This document shows positions 1 to 9,689 of a stretch of DNA of 64,000 nucleotides, one piece after another; the first letter of the stretch is position 1, and each line of letters starts with the position of its first letter. Position numbers and translations under genes: made by a program. The notes under the pieces were generated by a model. That model made no database searches and was not told the DNA's origin. It saw only the letters and a list, made by a program, of their open reading frames with translations. This stretch comes from Adineta vaga. Its lineage: Eukaryota > Rotifera. Location: the NCBI GenBank assembly GCA_021613535.1, contig CP075493.1:12834001-12898000 (forward strand). Direction: 5' to 3'.

Positions 1-56
1 TATTCTGCACTATTCTCGACGTCCTTTTATATGAAACAAATCATTGCGAAATACAT

Positions 57-1491
57 GTGTTACAAATGTTAAGCAAAACAACACTATCACTGCATACGTT
101 GCCGCTCGAGTTATTTTATAGAATATTAGATCATCTCAATGTGGAGACAATTGTTCTGTCATGTCGTAATACCTGTTCAAGATTTAATACGATCATAGAC
201 ACATACCATCGATATCGGGTTCGATTCAGTCTCTATGACTTCATTAGTTGATCTGATTTTAGAATAATTGTTCACTTGTCAATTACATTTTTTATAGACA
301 TGCTCTGCACTAAACTTTGAATGTAAAGATATAAATGATAAAAAAACACAACATATCGCCAATACTATTCAACATCACGAAGTAAATACCATATTTCTCA
401 TTTCTTTTCTCAATGAATACTTCATTATCTATTTTGAACAGACACTTTCAGAACTTCTGTTACAAAGTAATAGCATCGGTTCATTAGGAGCATACTACAT
501 GGCTAATGCTCTTGAACATAACAAGGTAATACAATTGCATAACACCATCTTTCTCATGGAATATGTCATTTCTAGACAATTACAACAATTACTTTGAACA
601 ATAATCCAATCGGTGACCAAGGTGCACAACATTTAGCCAATGTTCTGAGACATAATAAAGTATGATTATTCTAAAATTCTTCTTATATCCTCACTTACCC
701 CTCTCTATAGACACTTACAACACTTCACTTGAATTCTAACGATATCGGCAATCAAGGAGTATACCATCTAACTAATGCTCTTCAACATAACAATGTAATA
801 TACTTTCGATGATCACTTTGTTTATTGAATCAATTACTGACTTTTTCCTAGACAATTATGATTCTTAGTCTTGGTTGTAATCAAATCGGTGATCAAGAAG
901 CATATTATCTAGCCAATACTCTTGAACATAATAGTGTAAAAATCTTCTTGTTTTCATGTCCATTATACATGTGTTAACTGTTTTTATAGACACTTTCGTC
1001 ACTTAGCTTACATCATAATTGCATCGGTCCACAAGGTGTTCAATATTTAGCAGATGCTCTCAAATACAATAGTGTATATAGACCATTTTAATCATTCTTT
1101 ATCTTGAAACTAATATTCGTCTCTTAACAGACACTTACACTACTTAATTTGAGTTGTAATAAAGTTGGTGATCATGGTGCTCAATATCTTGCTAGTGCTC
1201 TTGAATACAATAACGTAAGATACAACTCTCAGTAATTCTTTGCTTTTTTTATTCAGTCTATTATTTGATCACAGACACTCACCACAATTGAGCTGTCGGG
1301 TAATAAGATTGGTAATCAAGGAGGAGAATATCTAATCAAAAGTTTACAACAAAATAAGGTACTCTAATTTTACTCAATCATTTACATTCTACTTTTCGTA
1401 GACACTCACTGCACTCTATGTCAAAATCAATTCGATGACTGATGATATTGAACATCGCATCAGTCAATTAATAAAAACTAAACAGCATTAA
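57..1491 (+). CDS. F-box/leucine-rich-repeat protein, one exon per LRR
   Basis: Ten-exon model. Exon 1 (57 or 66 to about 218; donor ambiguous) encodes an F-box-like start (LPLELFYRILDHL, then VLSCRNTCSRFNTIID). Eight exons of exactly 84 bp follow at 298-381, 442-525, 576-659, 711-794, 852-935, 990-1073, 1131-1214 and 1275-1358. Each is phase 0 and encodes one 28-residue ribonuclease-inhibitor-type LRR (TLTTLHLNSNDIGNQG pattern, ending in LEHN/LQHN). The last exon, 1402-1491, ends the ORF. Introns are 43-60 bp with GT-AG ends. F-box proteins of this kind usually recruit substrates to SCF ubiquitin ligases through the repeats; the target is unknown. The exact repeat-to-exon match implies growth by exon duplication. 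Identity as F-box/LRR is firm; the exon 1 end and ATG choice (57 versus 66) are less sure. Confidence 0.82.
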
Positions 1492-1540
1492 ATTATTCTT
1501 TTTTAAAACAATGAAAGAATGATTGACTGAAGTATGAAAA

Positions 1541-1918
1541 TCATCTAATCGCTGCTTTATTTCTTGTTCGTACAAACTCCAGAATTGATTCTAACCAACC
1601 ACGACAGTACGCTGCAATCGAATGAGCAAATTCATCTAATGTCATTTGATTTTCTTGCCATTCCATAAACCAGGGAGCGGAAAGAAAATCTGAATGAATC
1701 AGTCGAAAAGAACACCGAGTGAAAAGTTCATTGTATGCTTGACAATAAAATGGAACTGTGTAATCAAGTAATTCTTTTTCTGCTAAGCCAACTTGTTGAG
1801 CACACTTATTAAGTATATCAGTAACATTTTCGAGTCCACACTTTGTTTGATCATTATCAAGACAAACATTAACAAGAATGAGAACGACCACTGACGATGC
1901 TATTGTACGACTTGTCAT
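1541..1918 (-). CDS. small secreted cysteine-containing protein
   Basis: A 125-residue single-exon ORF opening with a hydrophobic stretch (IASSVVVLILVNVCL) that fits a signal peptide. The mature part has cysteines near residues 27, 39, 59, 69 and 104, spaced as for disulfides in a helical secreted protein. The family is not recognised. It lies tail-to-tail with the F-box gene, about 50 bp from its stop. It could be an extracellular ligand or defence protein, but nothing in the sequence fixes a role. No second exon is needed. Confidence 0.55.
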   Translation of the reverse strand: MTSRTIASSVVVLILVNVCLDNDQTKCGLENVTDILNKCAQQVGLAEKELLDYTVPFYCQAYNELFTRCSFRLIHSDFLSAPWFMEWQENQMTLDEFAHSIAAYCRGWLESILEFVRTRNKAAIR

Positions 1919-2054
1919 CTTCGAGAAGTTGGAAGATCATTGTGAACGACCAACAACTTTCGTCTATTTTCCTTCATTTCTTGCAGATATTTAATAATTA
2001 TTTTCATTATAGAAATTGAATTGAGATCTTGAGCGGAGCTAAAATTGGCAATAA

Positions 2055-2553
2055 TTATAGTGGCGATATAGATGAAGAATCGATATCGAGCACATCAATA
2101 GTTTTTTCAATTGATGAAATTGAAAGATTGATGGTACTTTGTTGAACTTTTGAATTTATATTAGAGAATCCACCCATACCCATGATGGCATCTGATGGTG
2201 TTGCTGTCATCTTTTTATTGGATAAAAAAATGGATCTTTATAAAAGAAGAGTAAACAAGTAAATGCTTTAGATTTTATTACCTCTAGAGATACTAGGAAT
2301 AATAATCATTTTTGCCATTTTATCGTTTACACGAGATATATGTAGAAAAAAAAAAGTGTTATCGTTCGTTATCGAAATGACATTAAGAACGAAAAATATA
2401 TAGAACACAGTGATTTTTTTCTTGCGTATACTTCATATATGTGATAGAGAGACAAAAAACTACTTACCTTAAGTGAAGATGATGATAAATTAGAGATAAT
2501 AAATCAGTCGTATTTTCATCCTTCCATACTATTGTGTCAAAGAAGAAATACAT
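2055..2553 (-). CDS. possible small two-exon protein (low support)
   Basis: Exons 2468-2553 (ATG at 2553) and 2055-2235 join in frame through a GTAAGT donor and a TTATAAAG acceptor, giving 88 residues that end in a Ser/Ile/Asp-rich tail (STINLSISSIEKTIDVLD). Composition of the second exon looks coding rather than random. The intron (232 bp) is long for this window, and the first exon could belong elsewhere. No family recognised. Confidence 0.3.
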
Positions 2554-3785
2554 CGTATTGATAGTTAAACTCAAATTGAACTAGTTGTCATATTTGTATG
2601 TATTGTGAAGGAGAAAATCATCTCAATACGTTCTTTTTCTTTCGTATGTTATAAAGTAGAACTTTTTTTAATGAAAAGAAGATTGATGAATTGAAATATA
2701 AAATTAAAATTTTAACAAGATCATTAGCATATAAACAGACATTTCATCACCGAAATCCTTTTTATTTTTGTTTTCAGTGGCGGAATAATTATGTAAACTT
2801 GTGTCATATGGTTATGATGAAACGATTTTGATGGTAATATTCAATTAAAAAGAGTTTTTACGGAAGGGCAAGCCGCTCGACACGTAATAAGAATGAATTT
2901 ATTTCATATCATGTTAATCATTGTTGCTTATATACCATATGGTTATAACATTGTTTACAATTTGATCATGTCAATAACAATAACTATAGGTTTCGAGCAG
3001 ATAGTTATTAAAACATTTTTTCACATAAAAGTTGATGTCGCAAATAAAATAATAGAAATGCAGTCATTGCTCTTTTATGGTAGAAAAATCATCATCATTC
3101 CTACGTTTTTGCGTAACTTTTCGTTTTGTTTTCATTTTATGTCCAGCAAACATATTAAAGATAGAATTATCAAGTACGCGTCGTATGAATATACTGTTGC
3201 TATTGGTGAATAATTTTCACAGTAGTATTTTGTATTCATCTAAAGTTGGATACTTTTTCTTTACAATTTACATTAGTATTTTCTAGTACGATCGATGTTT
3301 TCAAAATACCTTAGATTAGAGAGTGATATAACTCACACATATGTAAGTTACATGCCGATGAGAATTATTTGAACATGACACTTAAGCTCATTGTCACAGT
3401 GTCGTCGATGTAACATTTCTAAGGAGTCAAAATTTGAAGAAAAAAACGATAATACAAATTTTCACATCAACAAGAGTATTTGAACTTGCACTCGATCGTT
3501 TCTTGTGTTTTACTGTAAGAATATTTGCACTGAAAAAACGTTTTTTCGATAATCGAAATCCAAGGACATTCTTTACAAGCACTGCCATTTTCATTTATCT
3601 TCAGTTAAATTTCGTTTATTTATGGCTCACACTGGTACGTTTTTCTCAAGTGGTGGTCTAAATTATCACAGCGATATTTGCGTTTATTTCACAGTATGTA
3701 TGTATATATATATATATAGAGAGAGAAAGAGACAACCAGTATACAGTACTTATTCTCATAAACTCGATTATACTTACACATAAAC
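2554..3785. other. intergenic, AT-rich
   Basis: Only short ORFs of random composition on the plus strand (2893-3213, 3434-3661), without splice support or family resemblance. A TATG/TA/GA simple-repeat tract sits at about 3699-3733, just upstream of the defensin gene. Confidence 0.6.
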
Positions 3786-4196
3786 ATGAACACTTGTTCT
3801 TTTCTTATTTGTGGCCTTCTTTTGGCAATCTTTTGTCGTAAGTACGCAACTTTCTTGCATTATACGATGTTAATTAATAATCTCTCTCTTCCATACTTAG
3901 TCAGTGAATCTTATGCTCGCAATATAGATGCTTGGGATCAAGAACTGATCGATAAGGCAGACACAATTAATCGACGAGCCTACAAAGAGATGATGGAACT
4001 AGCAGCACGAGAAGTTGATGATGCTGGTGATGATGATAATCAGAATGACTTAGAACGACGACAAAATATACCATCTGGTAGTTTTAAAGGCGCCTGTTTC
4101 TTTGATGATCACTTTGGTAAATGTCCTGAAGCTTGCAGAAAAGATGGTCGATCAAGAGGTGGAAAATGTCGAAATTTTAAATGTCTTTGTTTTTAA
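3786..4196 (+). CDS. CS-alpha-beta defensin-like antimicrobial peptide precursor
   Basis: Two exons, 3786-3837 and 3901-4196, split by a 63-bp GTAAGT..TTAG intron; reading through the intron would insert an implausible stretch. The precursor has a signal peptide (CSFLICGLLLAIFC), a long acidic pro-region (EVDDAGDDDNQND), a basic processing site (LERR) and a short mature domain. Six cysteines follow C-x8-C-x3-C-x10-C-x4-C-x1-C, the CxxxC...CxC arrangement of invertebrate defensins, with the Gly-x-Cys of the gamma-core (GGKC). The mature part is Lys/Arg-rich. The expected role is secreted killing of microbes by membrane or lipid II binding; the same fold also occurs in arthropod venom peptides, so function is inferred from the scaffold only. 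The single intron near the signal peptide end is typical of secreted peptides. Confidence 0.72.
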   Translation: MNTCSFLICGLLLAIFCRKYATFLHYTMLINNLSLPYLVSESYARNIDAWDQELIDKADTINRRAYKEMMELAAREVDDAGDDDNQNDLERRQNIPSGSFKGACFFDDHFGKCPEACRKDGRSRGGKCRNFKCLCF

Positions 4197-4741
4197 GAAC
4201 ATCTTTATTTACTATTCTTATGCTTTGTCTATTAAAATGAAACACATTGTATTCTCTTTCATAAAAAGAAACCACAAAGTAACTAAGTATGAAGACATCA
4301 AATTGCCATCTTTACTTTCATCGATAAAATCGCCAGAAATGAAAATGACTGTTCCAAATATGTCGCGTTTTCATACATATAGAAATGTATTGTTCTTGGA
4401 TCGTGCCATGCATCCGCAAATATTGTTAGTTGGAAAGAACTTAATAAATAGAAATTATCGGATGTGACAAGAAGATAATCGGATACATTATCAATTTGAG
4501 CATTCCACATGCTATAAATATAATTATCAAAAGCAAACTACAATTCAGAACCGCTTGAATTTAGTTGTATACTAAGATTCGAGAATATAGGTAAGGAACA
4601 GTTGCATTAATAACAGGTATTGTTACAACAGACATTGCTATAGAATAAGAAGAAGAAAAGACAATATATTCGAAAATAAATATGATTAGTTCAACAAGGA
4701 ATTTCCATAATCACGCAAATTACGTATACATGTTATATTAT
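4197..4741. other. intergenic, nothing recognised
   Basis: AT-rich sequence with only shadow-length ORFs on both strands; no repeat or RNA structure seen. Confidence 0.5.
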
Positions 4742-5253
4742 TCAAAAAAAATGTATTAGACATTGATATTTTTCAAATTGACATGTTAGATTCAATTTTC
4801 CCCGACACCAATGATCACTTTGACATGTCAATGATGAATCTCCATAACATTGATTGATACATTTGCTTTGTCCATCCCAAAATGTTTTGAAAGAACACTA
4901 ACATATATTATTTCTACATACTAAATATCGATTTCGATCACAATAACCACATGATCGATTATAGTTTGTGGCCATATTAATATTATTATAGTTGATAGAT
5001 CCATAACGAGACTTTTATTTGAAGATGAAATAACGAGAGAACTCTCATACAGGCGACAAATTGGTGAATCTCCATGACATAACATTGCACAATTTATGAT
5101 AGAGAAAATTGATAAATAGGTACCATGTAACTCGACATGATTAGCTGGCATGAAATCATTTCCATTATGAGAAAGCTGAAAATATGATGTTAGATCAGTT
5201 GCTACAGTATAAACATTGAATAAGAGCAAAATATAGCTTCTATATACAGCCAT
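4742..5253 (-). pseudogene. PAN/apple plus EGF-like secreted protein, frameshifted
   Basis: The ATG at 5253 starts a signal peptide (YILLLFNVYTVATD), followed by a PAN/apple-like stretch (SIINCAMLCHGDSPICRLYE). The frame breaks near 5015-5025. In another frame the homologous continuation reads YGSINYNNINMATNYNRSCGY and then a Cys-rich EGF-like part (CDRNRYLVCRNNIC, FWDGQSKCINQC). That second part contains an in-frame TAG between two cysteines (near 4900) and ends about 4742. A frameshift plus a stop mark it as a pseudogene. I know this PAN-linker-Cys layout from bdelloid secreted families. A splice event cannot account for the TAG, since no plausible 40-bp or longer intron covers it. Confidence 0.6.
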
Positions 5254-5944
5254 TACTCGTTCGATGAATGATATTGTTGAACTAACAAATGTAAAACTAC
5301 AGAAATATTTTTACTCATCACTCTTCAAAACTCTTGTGCTCAGCCAAAGTGCCAAAATGCATCATAGAGATAACTCTTTTATCCAGCATTCATATACATA
5401 TTCAATAATAAAATTATAAAGTCAATAGAATAGTATCAAAGTACTGTTAAATAGAGTTTTTTTTTCAATTTTTCCATGATTTACATATGATATTTATAAC
5501 AAATACATATGAGAAGATTTTACATCCGACTTTTCCAAATATAGCAGTGAATTAAACTACGTTAGAGAAAAGTATCATTCATTACCACAGTAACGACTTT
5601 ATATCAAGAATATTCTTTCTCCTTCTTTTCATGAAAGAAAAAGAAGGAAAATTTCGCCTTCATAAGTCGTTGAAATGTATGTAATACGACGTTAGAATAT
5701 AGGTTTTTTCCCACTATGAAAAACATATAATCAATACTATTTACTCACGATGGAACAAAGTATAAAGTAAGTGAACTATGCAATTAAATTTTGATTTCAA
5801 CTGATCATCTGTACCCAGTGGGAATACATAAAGAAACAGAACATGTTGTTGTTGTAGAAATTTTTGCCTTGTAAACAATAATTCTAACTGATAGTAGAAC
5901 TATTCCTATTTGTAGAGAAATAAATAAAGTCTATTACTAGAAAC
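5254..5944. other. intergenic, nothing recognised
   Basis: AT-rich, no ORF with coding character, no clear repeat. Confidence 0.5.
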
Positions 5945-6629
5945 ATGGCTCATCAGCCTATATATCGTCAACATGTGTTATTCGATGGTTCACATGATCA
6001 AAGACAATTCTCAGACATTATTAAACGATTATCTCAAATACCATCTGATTGGGATTTTCATATATTTTACGATGGAAATAATAGTTCTGTTCAACTATCA
6101 TCCCAACAATTAACAGGTCTATCGCATGTACAGGTGCACGATTCATCTGATCCAATAAGTGAAATAATACAGGTTCTTTATGAAAAAGTTCACAGCTGTT
6201 CAGAGATTCTGATTATTGGAGATGAAAAAGTAATTGGTGGACCTAAACTGGACACAATCAAGAGAGATCATGAATACTACTGTAGATGAGATGTTGCGGA
6301 AAAAGCTTCGTGTTCCCATTCGAATAACTAATACTACAGTGAACTCAAGTGATGCTGAATTCTTTTCGCCTCATCAATGTCCTAAATGTTCGCAATCATT
6401 TAAGTAAAATAATCTGCTTCAAAAACATTTTGATGAAGTACATTCTTCAATGATACATGATGATACGAAATTAGATTATGAAGCAAAAATTTCTTCCTAT
6501 AAAGATCCCGATGGAGCTCCAATAGCATATAGATGTGCAGCATGTGGTTTAAGTTTTCAAACATTGACAGCTCGATATGATCATTTAAACAAAATACATC
6601 CAAATGCTTTGGAAAATGATGATGAATGA
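5945..6629 (+). pseudogene. two-finger C2H2 zinc-finger protein, disrupted
   Basis: The first part (5945-6289) encodes an unrecognised N-terminal domain (SDWDFHIFYDGNNSSVQLSS, then SEILIIGDEKVIGGPK). The frame then shifts around 6240-6290 into one that carries two C2H2 fingers: CPKC-x12-H-x4-H at about 6380-6440 and CAAC-x12-H-x4-H at about 6537-6600, ending at the TGA at 6627-6629. A TAA stop (6405-6407) falls inside the first finger. With both metal-binding patterns exact around the lesions, this is a recent loss. The ancestral protein was probably a small nucleic-acid-binding protein. Confidence 0.6.
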
Positions 6630-6760
6630 AGAAACAAAAACATTACATTATTCTCTGATATTTTAGTATAGCACTTAAAAATATATTTAATCACATCTCA
6701 AATGCTGCAACTAGCATAGGTTTTGTTGCTTTTTGTGATCATTCATTTCTTTGTTTGTAA

Positions 6761-7609
6761 TCAGTCATACATCCATATACCATAACCAAATGAAAGTGAA
6801 ACAAAACTGACTCGTTGTGCATATGGTAACGATTCTGTCGTTGGAAAAAATTGAGCTCGAAGAAAGAATAGTAAATATGGAAAACTCATAAAGGATATGA
6901 CAATGGCAATGGCTAGAAGACGACGAATAAAACGAAGTTCACGACGTTGACGAAGTTGATTAGCAACACTTTGATGAATGTTTGTTGAAACAAACCGTTG
7001 TTTTGCAAAGTGCACAATTCGAATATAAATTGAAATAATGATGGTAACTGGACAAAAATAGATAAACATTGATAAATACAGAAAAATGATCAGATCATTC
7101 AATGATGCCTAAAATCAAGATCAAGATGAATTCATTGAAATTCTATGATTTACCTGACAAATACGACTACCTGGTTGATAAACAATTCGACCGAGTATCA
7201 AAGCTGGAATACCAAATGTAATCGAAAGTAACCATTGAAAAATTGTAATACACACTATAACTTGTTTTGATCGTAGATAACGTTGTGCTGCAAAAACAAC
7301 AACAAATAGACGATGAACGGTTTGAACACACAGTGTCTGATACAAAAGACCAGATGCAGCATGAAGAAGAAAACCTCGAAATGAGCATAGTATATCATTT
7401 CCATCAGTTTTTAGTTGATAGATTGCTTGACAGGCACAAATGATATTAATGATTAGTCCTGCAACTGCTGAATTGAAAGCAAGCACAATGGTGATTGTGT
7501 GAAATTGATGATGAAAGAGCACGATAATGATAAAAATAAGAGCACAAATAGTTCCGAAAGTACTACATAAAACCATGCAAAGAGATGATGTGATATCGAG
7601 AATATCCAT
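6761..7609 (-). pseudogene. truncated rhodopsin-like GPCR, partial copy of the gene at 26.3-27.3 kb
   Basis: Exon 1 (7154-7609) and exon 2 (6761-7108) share the intron position, phase and sequence of the intact receptor at 26310-27305, with about 95% protein identity over the shared part. Five to six TM segments are present (CALIFIIIVLFHHQF, LLYQTLCVQTVHRLFVVV, FQWLLSITFGIPALIL). The copy ends abruptly: after GYGIWM the sequence diverges and reaches a stop three codons later, removing TM7 and the C-terminal tail. Similarity also stops at the start codon upstream, so the copy lacks the parental promoter. A non-functional partial duplicate is the simplest reading. Confidence 0.75.
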
Positions 7610-8689
7610 AGTAAGAAAGACGAATAAACAAGATCAATGCTTAGTTAAGAGATGATAAACTATAAATATAATTTCACGGAGAGCATTATGAAAAAAAGTG
7701 AAGTTACCTGTGGTGATGACACAGTAGTATTTCTGCTTTCTTCTGCTCATTTTTTCTTTAATCATATCATTCTTTCTTACTTTGTATCCAGAGTTCACTT
7801 CTACTCTTTCATTTACCAAACGTTTTACTTCCTTTTTCTTATCATCGAAACTAGATCATGAAACGAATAAAACATCAAAAATTTTTTTCACCGTTGATAA
7901 GGAATTTAGGTGCGTTTGAAATGGTTTGCTATAAAAAATAATACCGTTAATTATTATGTAAATTTTCGAAGTAGCTTTAATTTTGATAAGTCAAATTAAT
8001 GTGTTGTATTATGTTCTTTTATCTCTATTCAAAAGCTATAGATCTATGGGACGTTGATTTTGTATTGAGAAGAAAACTATTCTTTTTTCTCACAATAGTT
8101 TGAACTTTTTTCCAAAAGCGGGAATCAACAAACATAACAGTAGTTGATTTATTTGAAGCTAGTTGCAATGGTTCAACTTCGATTTATTGAAACTAACAGA
8201 AATTGTTCTAGAAATTTCTCTCTATATTTTTTGAAACACTTCTCAAATAAAAAATTAGTTTACTTTTACACATTTCTTTATCAATCATCTTAAAGAAAAA
8301 CATATCATGAATTGTCGAAAATAAATTCAGAATTGTATTTTAGCAGAACTTTCTAGCAAGTTCTGAAATGAATTTCTCAATAAACCAGAAATAGTTTTTA
8401 TTGAAAGACTATGGGTGATTGAAAAACGTGGTGACATGGAAATTTTAATAAATGATAAAGCATACCTTCTGCTTTGTCCATTGATATTCTTCATTAAACT
8501 TATTAATGAGAATATCGGCTCTTCTAATTTAAGACTAGTCATGAATGGAATGCGACTTCCTCTGAAGTTGAACAAGCATGATATCAAAACAAAAAGGATG
8601 AATGCATTTATTTTTTTACCAGATTCGAAGACATACTCTTTTTTACATACATATAAATGTCAATGACACCTACACTTGACTCGTTATGT
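7610..8689. other. intergenic, nothing firm
   Basis: Short ORFs only. The stretch 8400-8690 may contain more of the decayed GPCR that becomes recognisable downstream, but I could not align it to TM segments. Confidence 0.4.
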
Positions 8690-9346
8690 ATTGTCAACAG
8701 TTCTTGTCTTAGGTACTCTGAAAAACATCACTGTAATATTGATCTTATCACAGAAAAAATATCGAACAAATTTATGTTCTACCTATATAATAGGTACGAC
8801 AATGTTTGGTATAATTGCTTATTGATTAATTGGAATTTTAATCCTTTTTTGGTTGATAGTTTCTATTCATCTACTTATTTGAGAAAGTATTGAAAATAAT
8901 CTATTCGGTCTGTACGGACAAATAATGGGCTATTATGCTTTATTTTTAAGCGATATTCTACCTCTTTCAATCATAATTATAACTGGTATTTTGATATTAA
9001 ATACTGCGTACGTCATTTGCATACACGTTTTCAATTAAATTATCATAATAGACGAATGAAACGGCATGACATTCAATTTATGAAAATTGTAGTAGTTGAA
9101 GTGATTGTGATTGTGTTTGTATAATGTATCATTGCACATTCGCTAATATTTCTCTATACAAACATCACAAATAATATCATATTAAACAAATCTCCTGAAC
9201 GAAAACATATTGAAACATTTATCAATTTTATTACAATGCCATCTCTTCGCTATCTAAGTTAACGTTCTTTGTACATAATTTTACATCGAATAATCCGATT
9301 GAATGGAAATAAAATATTCTATACTAAAAATCATTCGAAAATCAAG
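8690..9346 (+). pseudogene. decayed rhodopsin-like GPCR remnant
   Basis: Pieces of a seven-TM receptor can be read in shifting frames: a TM4-like segment near 8800-8880 (IGILILFWLIVSIHLL, interrupted by TGA), a TM5 segment near 8920-9000 (ALFLSDILPLSIIIITGIL), the loop and TM6 near 9020-9130 (HTRFQLNYHNRRMKRHDIQF, then VVVEVIVIVFV), and TM7 to tail near 9230-9300 (MPSLRYLS, stop, LYIILHRIIRLNG). At least three stops and two frame changes lie between them. The order and spacing fit one receptor. It is unrelated at the sequence level to the adjacent truncated GPCR, so it was an independent gene. Confidence 0.6.
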
Positions 9347-9689
9347 ACAGACTGACTGACCATAATCAAGAAAATGCACCACACATAGCGAATAGAACGT
9401 CGAGAAAAGAAGAAGCACACCCTCAATACGCAAATTTAGCACTATAACCAATGTTGAAGAATGGTTACAATACATTTTATTTCCTATAGATTGATGTTTA
9501 TTTTTTCTGCTTTTTTGATTGATATTCTTGTCATCTAAAGTTATGCATTTCAATTTAGTAACCTGTTTAAAAAAGATTTGATTGCATAGAAGAAATAAAG
9601 TCATCAAAAAATATATATGCATACAAATGATACGAAAACAAATAATGTGGATAAATTCGGTATGTTTGTTCATTCGTGATGACAATATT

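Noticed and set aside
217-230. GGTTCGATTC resembles a tRNA B box
   Set aside because: No A box at the right distance and no cloverleaf; it lies in or next to the F-box exon.
6405-6440. Intron to bypass the TAA in the zinc finger
   Set aside because: The only GT-AG pair would give about 35 bp and would remove the finger's histidine spacing, which is exact as it stands.
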